The notes under the pieces were generated by a model. That model saw only the letters and a program-made list of their open reading frames with translations, did not search any database and was not told the origin of the DNA. A DNA stretch of 64,000 nucleotides from Rhizobiaceae bacterium. GTDB taxonomy: Bacteria > Pseudomonadota > Alphaproteobacteria > Rhizobiales > Rhizobiaceae. The translations under genes and the position numbers were made by a program. The stretch is taken from assembly GCA_016742175.1 (NCBI GenBank), contig JACVCH010000002.1, positions 62,001-126,000 of the forward strand, read 5' to 3'. Positions within the stretch are counted from its first letter, which is position 1. Each line of letters begins with the position of its first letter. Positions 36,168 through 44,007 of the stretch are shown in pieces.

Positions 36168-37004
36168 TCAGAGCCCGGCGAAGTCGAAGAGCTTCGTGTC
36201 GAGGAGGTGAGAGGGGCGGACGTTGGCAAGGGCGCGGATCATGGCTTCCTTGCGGCCCGGCATGCGGCGCTCCATCTCGGCGATCATTTCCTTCATCGCG
36301 TTGCGCTGCAGGCCGTCCTGGCTGCCGCAGAGATCGCACGGGATGATCGGGAAGCGCATGGCTTCGGCGAATTTCGCCAGATCGCCCTCGGCGCAATAGG
36401 CGAGCGGGCGCAGGACCATGAGGTCGCCGTCGTCGTTCAGCAGCTTGGGCGGCATGGCGGCGAGGCGGGCGCCGTGGAAGAGGTTCAGGAAGAACGTCTC
36501 CAGAATGTCCTCGCGGTGGTGACCGAGTACGAGCGCCGAACACCCCTCCTCCCGCGCGATGCGATAAAGATTGCCGCGGCGAAGGCGTGAGCAGAGCGCA
36601 CAGTAGGTCGCGTTTTCCGGCACCTTTTCGGTGACGATGGAATAGGTGTCGCGATATTCGATGCGATGGGCGATGCCGTGCCGCGACAAATAGTCGGGCA
36701 GGACATGCTTCGGGAAATTGGGCTGGCCCTGGTCGAGGTTGCAGGCGAGCAAGTCGACGGGCAGCAGCCCGCGCCACTGGAGATCGAGCAGGATCGCCAG
36801 GAGGCCGTAAGAATCCTTGCCGCCGGAGAGCGCGACGAGCCATTTCTCGCCCGGCTTGACCATCGCGAAATCGTCCAGCGCCTGGCGCGTGGAGCGCAGG
36901 AGGCGCTTGCGCAGCTTGTTGAACTCGACCGAACGCGGCGCATCCGCCATCAAGGGCGGGATGGACCGGGCGTCGTCGTTGTCGTCTAGCTGGTGGAGCG
37001 TCAT
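36168..37004 (-). CDS. ttcA: tRNA 2-thiocytidine synthetase TtcA
   Basis: The 278-residue protein has the PP-loop ATPase motif SGGKDS (60-65), the CxxC pair YCALC near residue 135 and a second CDLC near 225, which bind an Fe-S cluster. The signature [21 protein letters not shown] is typical of TtcA/TtuA proteins. It thiolates cytidine 32 of some tRNAs using ATP and a sulphur donor. No thiolation partner is adjacent. It sits downstream of the rpsD terminator on the same strand and converges with the exporter gene 3 bp away. Confidence 0.93.
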   Translation of the reverse strand: MTLHQLDDNDDARSIPPLMADAPRSVEFNKLRKRLLRSTRQALDDFAMVKPGEKWLVALSGGKDSYGLLAILLDLQWRGLLPVDLLACNLDQGQPNFPKHVLPDYLSRHGIAHRIEYRDTYSIVTEKVPENATYCALCSRLRRGNLYRIAREEGCSALVLGHHREDILETFFLNLFHGARLAAMPPKLLNDDGDLMVLRPLAYCAEGDLAKFAEAMRFPIIPCDLCGSQDGLQRNAMKEMIAEMERRMPGRKEAMIRALANVRPSHLLDTKLFDFAGL

Positions 37005-37029
37005 CGTCGCGTTAGACCAAAGCGGGGCA

Positions 37030-37060
37030 CAAAAAGAAAGGCCGCGTCGAAACGCGGCCT
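37030..37060 (-). terminator. Rho-independent terminator of rpsD
   Basis: A 9-bp perfect stem (37039-37047 with 37052-37060, AGGCCGCGT and its complement) with a 4-nt loop is followed on the minus strand by TTTCTTTTTG. It begins 25 bases after the rpsD stop. Confidence 0.88.
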
Positions 37061-37085
37061 CTGCGAATTCGATGATCGAAACCGA

Positions 37086-37703
37086 TCAGCGCGAGTAGAA
37101 CTCGACGACCAGGTTCGGTTCCATCTGCACGGCGAACGGGACGTCGGCCAGGCCCGGCACGCGATTGTAGGTCGCGACCATCTTCGAGTGATCGACTTCC
37201 AGATAGTCCGGAACGTCGCGCTCGGCGAGCTGGACCGATTCGAGCACGATCACGAGCTGCTTCGACTTCTCGCGCAGTTCGATCACGTCGCCCGGACGGC
37301 AGCGGAAGGACGAGATGTTCGTGCGGCGGCCGTTGACGTTGACGTGGCCGTGGTTGACGAACTGGCGGGCGGCGAAGATCGTCGGCGCGAACTTGGCGCG
37401 GTAGACGATCGCGTCCAGACGCGACTCGAGCAGGCCGATCAGATTGTCCGGCGTATCGCCCTTGCGACGGTCGGCTTCCTCGTAGGTCTTGCGGAACTGC
37501 TTCTCGGAGATGTCGCCGTAGTGACCCTTGAGCTTCTGCTTTGCGCGGAGCTGCAGGCCGAAGTCGGACAGCTTGCCCTTGCGGCGCTGGCCGTGCTGGC
37601 CGGGGCCGTATTCGCGCTTGTTGACCGGGGACTTCGGACGGCCCCAGATGTTTTCGCCCAAACGGCGGTCGAGCTTGTACTTTGCGGATTGGCGCTTGCT
37701 CAT
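37086..37703 (-). CDS. rpsD: 30S ribosomal protein S4
   Basis: The 205-residue protein starts [20 protein letters not shown] (AAAGGGA upstream) and carries the S4 core ([20 protein letters not shown]) and the S4 RNA-binding domain [20 protein letters not shown], then [19 protein letters not shown]4 is a primary 16S-binding and assembly protein of the small subunit and also a translational repressor in other bacteria. As in many alphaproteobacteria it stands alone with its own promoter and terminator, outside the alpha operon. This is a reliable orientation marker of the core chromosome. Confidence 0.97.
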   Translation of the reverse strand: MSKRQSAKYKLDRRLGENIWGRPKSPVNKREYGPGQHGQRRKGKLSDFGLQLRAKQKLKGHYGDISEKQFRKTYEEADRRKGDTPDNLIGLLESRLDAIVYRAKFAPTIFAARQFVNHGHVNVNGRRTNISSFRCRPGDVIELREKSKQLVIVLESVQLAERDVPDYLEVDHSKMVATYNRVPGLADVPFAVQMEPNLVVEFYSR

Positions 37704-37876
37704 CGCATTCCCTTTCAAACAATTGCACCCGGATGCTCGCGCACCGGGCGAAGGAAACGCGCCCTCCTCTGGCCCCCGTTTTCGGGGCCTGACAGGGCAT
37801 CTCACGCAATGCGATGAAGATGCCCACGGGACACGTCAAATGAAACACCGCGCATTGCGGCGCGGCGTTGGGGTGC

Positions 37877-37905
37877 TCTCTAGGCCAAGGACCGGGTCGT
37901 GTCAA
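37877..37905 (-). promoter_or_regulatory. Predicted rpsD promoter
   Basis: Read on the minus strand, TTGACA (37900-37905) is followed by a 17-bp spacer and TAGAGA (37877-37882). The position is 174 bp upstream of the rpsD start. The leader between could hold translational control by S4. Confidence 0.6.
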
Positions 37906-37914
37906 TGGCACGCA

Positions 37915-39213
37915 TCAGCCGAAGATCAGGCCCTCGCCGACATGGAGGGCGAGCCCGGCGAGGCCGCCGATGATCATGCCGTTGAAGCGGATATATTGCA
38001 GGTCGCGGCCGATGTTGAGCTCGATCAGGCGCGTCGTCTGGGCGATGTCCCAGGCCTTGACCTGCTCGGCGATGAAGATCGCGACGCCGGATTTCTGCTT
38101 TTCGACGAAGGAGGCGAGTGCGACGACGAAGCCGGCATTCATGTCGGCGCGGATGTCGGGGTCATCGGCAAGACGGCGGCCGATCTCGACGAACATCGAG
38201 GCGAGGTGGGTGCGGATGATCGAGTTGTCGCTCTCGGCGTCCTCGCGCAGGAAGGTGGCGAGGTTCTTCCAGATCTCGTCGGCGAGCGTGGCGAGCTCGG
38301 GCCGGGCGAGCAGGTTCGCCTTGATGCGCTCGGCGCGGGCGACATAGGCGGGGTCGGTCTTCAGGTCGTCGATGAAGCGGAGCGCGAAAGCGTCGAACTC
38401 GTGGCGCAGCGGATGATCGGGATCGCTGCCCGCCTCCTCCATCAGGCGGCCGGCGGAGGCGACGATCTTGTTGAGGAGGTAGGCGTCAGCGCGGAAGATG
38501 TTGGCGAGGGTCGGCAGTTCGGCGCGGATGCGCTCGCGCATGACGCCCAGCGTCTTTTCGTCATTGAGGATGCCGCCGAGGACGTGGATCAGGCCGTCGA
38601 AGAGGCGCTGGTGGCGGCGCTCGGCGGTGACGGCGGAAAGGAGTTCGGCCGCGACGGGCGCGATGTCGATTTGTTCGAGGCGTTCGACGACGCGCTTGCC
38701 GAGAAAGCCGCGGAGGTTGGAGTTTTCCAAAGCGGCGAGCGCCTGCGGGGTCATGCGGGTGACGAAGCCGGCGAGGTCTTCGGCATGGCGGCGGTCGCCC
38801 AGCCAGTCGGCGACGAGGCGGGCGAAATCGACCTCCTGCAGCTTGGCGTGAACGGCCTGCTCCGTGAGGAAATTGGTCTCGATGAAGCGGCCGAGATTGT
38901 CGGCGATGCGGTCCTTGTTGGCCGGGATGATCGCCGTGTGCGGGATCGGCAGGCCGAGCGGGCGGCGAAAGAGCGCGACGACCGCATACCAGTCGGCGAT
39001 GCCGCCGATGGCGGCGGCCTCGGCGAAGGCTGCGACATAGGCGAGGCCGGGATAGTCGGCCTGGAACGCGCGGGCGGCAAGGAAGACCGCGACGCACAGC
39101 ACGAGCGCCGAGGTCGCGACGGCCTTGGTGCGGCGAAGCGCGCGGGCCTTGTCCGCATCGCTCAGCGCGGCGATTTCGGCGCGGGCATGATCACGATTCA
39201 TGAAATTTTGCAT
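37915..39213 (-). CDS. DUF445 membrane protein
   Basis: The 432-residue protein has the DUF445 features: N-terminal hydrophobic segment ATSALVLCVAVFLAARAFQA, then FAEAAAIGGIADWYAVVALF, the RPLGLPIPHTAIIPANKDRI motif with FIETNFLT, and a C-terminal FNGMIIGGLAGLALHVGEGL hydrophobic end. The long middle is helical and amphipathic. These inner membrane proteins are widespread but functionally uncharacterised. The first ATG (39211-39213) lies inside a repeated promoter motif; the internal ATG at 39199-39201 is an equally plausible start. Confidence 0.85.
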   Translation of the reverse strand: MQNFMNRDHARAEIAALSDADKARALRRTKAVATSALVLCVAVFLAARAFQADYPGLAYVAAFAEAAAIGGIADWYAVVALFRRPLGLPIPHTAIIPANKDRIADNLGRFIETNFLTEQAVHAKLQEVDFARLVADWLGDRRHAEDLAGFVTRMTPQALAALENSNLRGFLGKRVVERLEQIDIAPVAAELLSAVTAERRHQRLFDGLIHVLGGILNDEKTLGVMRERIRAELPTLANIFRADAYLLNKIVASAGRLMEEAGSDPDHPLRHEFDAFALRFIDDLKTDPAYVARAERIKANLLARPELATLADEIWKNLATFLREDAESDNSIIRTHLASMFVEIGRRLADDPDIRADMNAGFVVALASFVEKQKSGVAIFIAEQVKAWDIAQTTRLIELNIGRDLQYIRFNGMIIGGLAGLALHVGEGLIFG

Positions 39214-39258
39214 TGCACCCGGATTTCATGTTGCATTGCACAAATTCTCCTCTATATA
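39208..39258 (+). promoter_or_regulatory. Phasin promoter with twin TTGCATTGCAC operator
   Basis: Two identical TTGCATTGCAC motifs begin at 39208 and 39231, 23 bp apart (about two helical turns). The second overlaps a -35 TTGCAT (39231-39236), with a -10 TATATA at 39253-39258 (16-bp spacer). Such TGC-rich palindromes resemble the sites bound by the phasin regulator PhaR/AniA in other species. Control by it is inferred; the motif is seen. Confidence 0.6.
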
Positions 39259-39326
39259 CGCATCCAGCCTCGAGCCACAACGGGCGAGGCCCGACCATGG
39301 CTCCTTTAACGAGAATGGAGATAGTG

Positions 39327-39788
39327 ATGACCAAGACCAAGACCCAGCAGGCCGCCGCTTCCTATTTCGACGGTTTCACCCGCGCTTTCGACGAAGTCGG
39401 CGCGAAGATCCAGGTTCCCGAAGCCACCCGCGACTTCTTCCGCACGCAGGCTGCGACCGCCGCCCAGCGCGCCGAGGAACTGCACCGCCAGGCCGCTTCG
39501 CTCGCCGACCAGAGCAAGACCGTTTTCGGTCCGTTCGCCGGCAGCTTCGACGCCGTGACGCGCACCATGCTCGACGCGACGCTCGCCAACACGCAGCACT
39601 ATTTCGCCACGATCGAGAAGCTTGCCGACGCCAATTCGGTCGGTGAAGCGCTGACGATCCAGGCCGACTACGTGCGCGAGGCGACTGCCGCCAACATGGA
39701 GCGCATCCGCTCCGGCGCCGACCAGGCGAAGACGCTGATGGCCGACAACGCCAAGGTCGTTCAGGACCAGGTCAAGAAGGCCGCCTGA
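39327..39788 (+). CDS. Phasin family protein
   Basis: The 153-residue protein starts at MTKTKTQQAAASYFDGFTRA (GGAG upstream; an ATG four codons earlier is possible). It is an all-helical, Ala/Gln-rich amphipathic phasin: residues 30-85 and 100-150 form helices, with FGPFAGSFDAVTRTMLDATL and a C-terminal ADNAKVVQDQVKKAA. Phasins coat polyhydroxyalkanoate granules or membranes. It has a dedicated promoter with a candidate operator and ends at a strong terminator, so it is a single-gene unit. No PHA synthase gene lies in the window. Confidence 0.87.
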   Translation: MTKTKTQQAAASYFDGFTRAFDEVGAKIQVPEATRDFFRTQAATAAQRAEELHRQAASLADQSKTVFGPFAGSFDAVTRTMLDATLANTQHYFATIEKLADANSVGEALTIQADYVREATAANMERIRSGADQAKTLMADNAKVVQDQVKKAA

Positions 39789-39806
39789 ACTTCCCGATGA
39801 GACGAG

Positions 39807-39834
39807 AAAAGGCCCGGTTTTCCGGGCCTTTTTT
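39807..39834 (+). terminator. Rho-independent terminator after the phasin gene
   Basis: An 11-bp perfect stem (AAAAGGCCCGG, 39807-39817, with 39822-39832) with loop TTTT runs into a TTTTTT tract. Because the stem starts with AAAA it can also end transcription of the opposite GNAT gene. Confidence 0.92.
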
Positions 39835-39844
39835 GTGCGTTCAG

Positions 39845-40390
39845 TCAGGCGGCGAGAGGTCGGGGTTGAGGCATCACCTGTGGGGCGAAGATTTCGGCGG
39901 CCGGTTCGAGCTCGATCAGGCCCACCGTCTCGCCGCCCTCGAAGCGCAGCCGCGCGTTGAAGCGGGAGGCAAGGCGCTTCATCGCCTGGTTCTGCGGGTG
40001 GGTGGTGACGCGGAGCTGGGTGTAGCCGAGCGCGTGGGCGTGCCAGATCAAACGCTGGAACAGCTTGCTGCCGATGCCGCGGTGCTGGAGCACAGCTTCC
40101 ACCGAGAACGCGATCTCGCCGGTCGGCTCGCCCTCGCCCTCGATCTCGTGCAGTTCGGCGGCGCCCAGCACCTCGTCGCCCTCGACATAGCCGATCACCG
40201 TCGTGCCGGCGCGAAAGGCGCGGTCGGCATAGGCGGCGACGAATGCGTCGTTCGACGGACCGTTGAAACGGTCTCGGCGGCTTTCGGCATCCAGGCGGAG
40301 AAGGTGTTCGCGAAACTTCGGCAGGTCCGACGGGCGGAGCTGGCGGATGACGCCAAGGGGCATTTCGGTCTTGATTCTCAGGTCTTGCAT
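39845..40390 (-). CDS. GNAT family N-acetyltransferase
   Basis: The 181-residue protein starts MQDLRIKTEMPLGVIRQLRP with GAGGAG nine bases upstream. The GNAT fold is shown by IGYVEGDEVLGAAELHEIE (beta strands 2-4), the acetyl-CoA binding loop VLQHRGIGSKLFQRLI (the R/Q-x-x-G-x-G/A type) and THPQNQAMKRLASRFNARLR. The substrate is unknown. It is divergent from rirA, and its promoter region contains a TTGTGCGTTGCAG motif related to the phasin operator. Confidence 0.85.
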   Translation of the reverse strand: MQDLRIKTEMPLGVIRQLRPSDLPKFREHLLRLDAESRRDRFNGPSNDAFVAAYADRAFRAGTTVIGYVEGDEVLGAAELHEIEGEGEPTGEIAFSVEAVLQHRGIGSKLFQRLIWHAHALGYTQLRVTTHPQNQAMKRLASRFNARLRFEGGETVGLIELEPAAEIFAPQVMPQPRPLAA

Positions 40391-40447
40391 AGCGTCGCTC
40401 TCCTCAAGGTCCTCCCCTGAAGTCGAAGCAACTCGACATGTCGAATA

Positions 40448-40460
40448 TTGTGCGTTGCAG
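40448..40460 (-). promoter_or_regulatory. TGC-rich motif upstream of the GNAT gene
   Basis: On the minus strand this reads CTGCAACGCACAA, close to the YTGCANYGCACAA pattern shared by the phasin site at 39231 and the site at 13341. It lies 58 bp before the GNAT start. Operator function is an inference. Confidence 0.3.
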
Positions 40461-40513
40461 CATGGAATTCAAGGCAAATCGGCGTGAGCATGGCTGCCAT
40501 GCGCGCATAAAGA

Positions 40514-40528
40514 TGATAATCTTGCTCA
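40514..40528 (+). promoter_or_regulatory. IRO-like box upstream of rirA
   Basis: TGATAATCTTGCTCA fits TGA-N9-TCA, the iron-responsive operator described for rhizobial RirA. It lies 84 bp upstream of the rirA start and shares TGATAATC with the box at the hmuR promoter. Autoregulation is inferred. Confidence 0.5.
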
Positions 40529-40612
40529 TGTTTTATGAATGCAGGCTTGTCTGGAACCATTCTAAGGAATAGACCATATCAAGCCGACCGACGGAATCGT
40601 GAAAGGCATGCC

Positions 40613-41074
40613 ATGCGGCTGACCCGCCAGACGAATTACGCAGTGCGTATCCTGATGTATTGCGCGGCCAATCCCGGGCGGCTGAGCCGCATCCCCGAGA
40701 TCGCGAGCGCCTATGGCGTCTCCGAGCTGTTCCTGTTCAAGATCCTGCAGCCGCTGGTCGAGAACGGGCTGGTGGAGACGGTGCGCGGGCGCAATGGCGG
40801 CGTGCGGCTGGGGCGGGCTGCGTCCGAGATCACGCTCTTCGACATCGTGCGGGTGACGGAAGACAGCTTCGCCATGGCCGAATGCTTCGAGAAGGACGCG
40901 ACGGAGTGCCCGCTGGTCGACGCCTGCGCGCTCAACGAGGCGCTGCGCAAGGCGCTCAACGCATTTTTCGAGGTGCTTGAGGGGTATACGATCGAGGATC
41001 TCGTCAAGGCGCGGCCGAACATGCGCGCGCTGCTGGGGATCGACGTGGAGTTGCCGCGGGTGGCGGCGAACTAG
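40613..41074 (+). CDS. rirA: Iron-responsive Rrf2 regulator RirA
   Basis: The 153-residue Rrf2-type winged-helix regulator begins MRLTRQTNYAVRILMYCAAN with the DNA-binding helix IPEIASAYGVSELFLFKILQ. The cluster ligands Cys91, Cys99 and Cys105 are in the exact positions of Rhizobium RirA, and the surrounding SEITLFDIVRVTEDSFAMAE matches it closely, separating it from NsrR and IscR. RirA senses iron through a [4Fe-4S] cluster and represses iron and heme uptake genes when iron is plentiful. It lies beside the hmu genes it probably controls. Confidence 0.93.
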   Translation: MRLTRQTNYAVRILMYCAANPGRLSRIPEIASAYGVSELFLFKILQPLVENGLVETVRGRNGGVRLGRAASEITLFDIVRVTEDSFAMAECFEKDATECPLVDACALNEALRKALNAFFEVLEGYTIEDLVKARPNMRALLGIDVELPRVAAN

Positions 41075-41106
41075 CTATCGGGCAAAGGTTTTGCGAGGCG
41101 CTTGGG

Positions 41107-41237
41107 CGAGGCCTGGATTCCTGTGACAAGCACAGGAATGACGGCATTCATGGATGTGCCAACTCGTGAGCATTGCGGCGTGGCGGCAACATTCTTGCCG
41201 TCGTCATTCCTGTGCTTGTCACAGGAATCCAGGTCTC
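41107..41237. repeat. Nested palindrome repeat, family C
   Basis: Two perfect 32-bp inverted arms (41112-41143 and 41202-41233) flank a 58-bp centre; five more bases match on each side with one change. Each arm itself contains a hairpin (ATTCCTGTG with CACAGGAAT and a 5-nt loop), so the element can fold as a cloverleaf or cruciform. The arms carry TTCCTGTGACAAGCACAGGA. It lies between rirA and hmuV, both of which end toward it. No transposase is present. Confidence 0.85.
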
Positions 41238-41253
41238 GGTTTTCGATGACGTC

Positions 41254-42045
41254 CTAAGCCTGAACCGACTGCGGCAGGACGAACGGCGTCCTTCCCGAAG
41301 GTGTGACGCCGACGCGCAGGCGGCAGTCGAAGACGGTTTCGATGAGGTCATCCGTCAGAAGATCGGACGGGGCGCCGGAGGCGACTGCCCTGCCCTCGTT
41401 CAGCATCATCATGCGGTCGGCATACATGGCCGTCAGGTTCAGATCGTGCAGGACGGCGATGACGCCGCCGCCGCGGCGGGCGTAGTCGCGGGCGACGTCC
41501 ATGATGACGAGCTGGTGCTTGATGTCGAGGCTGGAGACGGGCTCGTCGAGGAAGAGGAAGCGCGGCCGGCCGTCGAGCATGGGCTCCCAGACCTGGCAGA
41601 GGACGCGAGCGAGTTGCACGCGCTGTTGCTCGCCGCCGGAAAGTTCCTGATAGTGGCGGCCGGCGAAGCCGGACAGGTCGACCGCCGACAGAGCGCGGTC
41701 GGGCAGCGATTCCAGATCGCGGCCGGCAACGCCCGAGCGGCCGCCCATCAGGCCGAGCCGGACGATTTCGCGGACGGTGAAGGGGAAGGACAGGCTCGTT
41801 GCCTGCGGGAGGACGGCGCGCAGGCCGGCGGCCTGCCACGGCTTCAGCGAATGGAGGTCGCGGCCATCGATCCTGATCTCTCCCATTGAATCCAGATCGC
41901 CCGACAAGGCCTTGAGAAAGGTCGATTTTCCCGATCCGTTCGGACCGACGATGGCGGTGATTTCGCCGGCATTGGCGGTGAAGTAGATGCCGTGCAGGAT
42001 TGGCCGGCCGCCGAGCGAAACCTTGATGTTGCGGGTCTCGATCAT
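41254..42045 (-). CDS. hmuV: Heme ABC transporter ATPase HmuV
   Basis: The 263-residue ATPase has Walker A GPNGSGKST (34-42), the ABC signature LSGGEQQRVQLARVL, Walker B FLFLDEPVSSLD and the H-loop VIAVLHDLNL. It is of the heme/siderophore (FecE/HmuV) type. Start MIETRNIKVSLGGRPILHGI is 8 bp after the hmuU stop. It powers import of heme through HmuU. It is the last gene of the leftward hmuPSTUV operon, and the palindromic repeat downstream may end the transcript. Confidence 0.94.
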   Translation of the reverse strand: MIETRNIKVSLGGRPILHGIYFTANAGEITAIVGPNGSGKSTFLKALSGDLDSMGEIRIDGRDLHSLKPWQAAGLRAVLPQATSLSFPFTVREIVRLGLMGGRSGVAGRDLESLPDRALSAVDLSGFAGRHYQELSGGEQQRVQLARVLCQVWEPMLDGRPRFLFLDEPVSSLDIKHQLVIMDVARDYARRGGGVIAVLHDLNLTAMYADRMMMLNEGRAVASGAPSDLLTDDLIETVFDCRLRVGVTPSGRTPFVLPQSVQA

Positions 42046-42052
42046 CGCCGCC

Positions 42053-43144
42053 TCACAAATCCAGGACGCCGCGCCGGCGCAGCAAAATCCAGAGGAAGAA
42101 CGGTGCGCCGACGGCGGCAGTGACGATGCCGATCGGCAGTTCGGCGGGCGCGACGATGGTGCGCGAGACGGCGTCGGCGAGAAGCAGGAGGCTTGCGCCG
42201 AGAAGCGCGGAAGCCGGCAGGAGATAGCGATGGTCGGGGCCGATCGACAGCCGCAGGAGGTGCGGCACGACGATGCCGACGAAGCCGATGCCGCCGGAGA
42301 CGGCGACGGACGCACCGGTTGCGGCTGCAACGGCGACGATGGCGATGTTCTTCAGACGTTGGACGGGTACGCCGAGATGGTGCGCGGCGCCCTCGCCCAG
42401 CGCGAGCGCGTTGAGCCCGCGCGCCAGGAACGGCGAAGCGACGAGAGCGAGGACGATGATGGGGCCGGTGGCGAGGATTTTCGTCCATGTCGCGCCGGCG
42501 AGCGAGCCGAGGCCCCAGAAGGTCAGGTCGCGGAGCTGGTTGTCGTCGGCGAGATAAACGAGGACGCCGGAAAAGGCGCCGGCCATGGCGCCGAGCGCGA
42601 TGCCGGCCAGGAGCATGGTCGCGACCGAGGTCTGGCCGCGCCGCGTGGCGACCTTGTAGAGAAGCAGCGTCGTCGCGAGGCCGCCGAGGAAGGCGGCGAA
42701 GGGCAGCGCGTAGATGCCGAGGAGCGCGACGACGGGGCCGAGCGTCGTGCCGCCGAGGACGATGATCGAGATGGCGCCGAGGCCGGCGCCGGCGGAGACG
42801 CCGACGAGGCCCGGATCGGCGAGCGGGTTGCGGAACAGGCCCTGCATGACCGCGCCCGAGACGGCAAGTGCCGCGCCGATGAGGATGCCGAGCGCCACGC
42901 GCGGCAGGCGGATGTCATGGATGATGACGCGGTCGCGCGCGGAAATCTCGATGTCGCCGGAGATCGAGGCGCGGATGAGGTCGACCACCGAGGCGTCGGA
43001 TGCGCCGGCCGTCAGGCTGAAGAGCGAGACGAGGACGAGCGCGCCGGCGAGACCGAGGATCGTCAGCCGCGCGATGTGCGAGCGGTCGCCTGCCGGCCGC
43101 GTCCGTCGACGGGCAGCAGGTGTTGCCTCATCCATCACGCTCAT
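42053..43144 (-). CDS. hmuU: Heme ABC transporter permease HmuU
   Basis: The 363-residue FecCD-family permease has about ten hydrophobic segments and the family motifs RLPRVALGILIGAALAVSGA, LFRNPLADPGLVGVSAGAGL and the C-terminal GGIGFVGIVVPHLLRLSIGP. Length is typical. It forms a homodimer in the inner membrane with the HmuV ATPase and receives heme from HmuT. It starts 1 bp after hmuT, so the two are tightly coupled. Confidence 0.94.
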   Translation of the reverse strand: MSVMDEATPAARRRTRPAGDRSHIARLTILGLAGALVLVSLFSLTAGASDASVVDLIRASISGDIEISARDRVIIHDIRLPRVALGILIGAALAVSGAVMQGLFRNPLADPGLVGVSAGAGLGAISIIVLGGTTLGPVVALLGIYALPFAAFLGGLATTLLLYKVATRRGQTSVATMLLAGIALGAMAGAFSGVLVYLADDNQLRDLTFWGLGSLAGATWTKILATGPIIVLALVASPFLARGLNALALGEGAAHHLGVPVQRLKNIAIVAVAAATGASVAVSGGIGFVGIVVPHLLRLSIGPDHRYLLPASALLGASLLLLADAVSRTIVAPAELPIGIVTAAVGAPFFLWILLRRRGVLDL

Positions 43145-43145
43145 C

Positions 43146-43994
43146 TCAATCGGCTTCGGCGTGGAGTTTCGCCGCCAGTTCCTTTGCGGCGTCAGCCGTG
43201 CGCGGGCCGAAGCCGAGCAGATAGGCGCCGTCCATGCGGATGACGCGACCGGTTTCGCCGGCGGGCGTCGCGGCCAGAGCGGGCTGTGTGGAGAGGTCGA
43301 CGGGCGCGGGGTCGAGATTGCCGCCGCGATCCATCAGGAGGATGACGTCCGGGGCGGCGGTGACGATGGCTTCGTCGGTCAGTTGCTTGTAGCCGGGATA
43401 GTCGGTGACGGCGTTCTCGCCACCGGCGAGCCGGATCATGCCATCGGCCGCCGTGCCGGTGCCCGACGCCATCACGCGCCCGCCCTCCATCGACAGGATG
43501 AACAGCACGCGTGTCGGATCGTCGACATTCGCCGCCGCCTCCTCGGCCGCGTGGATATCGGTGTCGATGCGCGTCGCCAGTTCGGCCGCTTGCTCCTCGA
43601 CGCCGAGGGCTTCGCCGACCGCAGCGACCTTGGCGAGCACGCCTTCGCGGTCGAAGCTTTCGGAGACGGTGACGACGGGCACGCTTGCCGAGCGGATGAC
43701 GTCCATCGCCTCGGGCGGACCGGCACCCTCGAGCGTCAGGATCAGGTCCGGATCGACGGACAGGACGCCTTCGGGCGAGAGCGCGCGCATGTAGCCGACA
43801 TCGGGCAGTTCCAGCGCCTCGCGCGGGAAGACGCTCGTCGTATCGCGCGCGATCAGCCGGTCCTGCTGCCCGAGCGCGTAGACGATCTCGGTCAAAGAGC
43901 CGCCGATGGCGACGATGCGCTGCGGCCCGTCCTGCGCGAGCGCGGCGGCGGAGAGCGCGAGCGTCGCGGCAAGGCCCAGAATGATGGTCTTCAT
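43146..43994 (-). CDS. hmuT: Periplasmic heme-binding protein HmuT
   Basis: The 282-residue protein has a signal peptide (MKTIILGLAATLALSAAALA, cleaved before QDGPQ). The class III binding-protein fold shows RIVAIGGSLTEIVYALGQ, DVGYMRALSPEGVLSVDPDL and DVILLMDRGGN. Tyr68 in VGYMRALSPEG is the likely heme ligand by analogy with ShuT/HmuT. It carries heme from the outer membrane receptor to HmuUV. It lies 13 bp downstream of hmuS. Confidence 0.92.
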   Translation of the reverse strand: MKTIILGLAATLALSAAALAQDGPQRIVAIGGSLTEIVYALGQQDRLIARDTTSVFPREALELPDVGYMRALSPEGVLSVDPDLILTLEGAGPPEAMDVIRSASVPVVTVSESFDREGVLAKVAAVGEALGVEEQAAELATRIDTDIHAAEEAAANVDDPTRVLFILSMEGGRVMASGTGTAADGMIRLAGGENAVTDYPGYKQLTDEAIVTAAPDVILLMDRGGNLDPAPVDLSTQPALAATPAGETGRVIRMDGAYLLGFGPRTADAAKELAAKLHAEAD

Positions 43995-44007
43995 GAGTTC
44001 GCCTCGT

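Noticed and set aside
40541-40585. Irr-type ICE box near ATTCTAAGGAAT upstream of rirA
   Set aside because: The palindrome is short and does not match the longer Irr motif well enough to call; only the TGA-N9-TCA box is reported.
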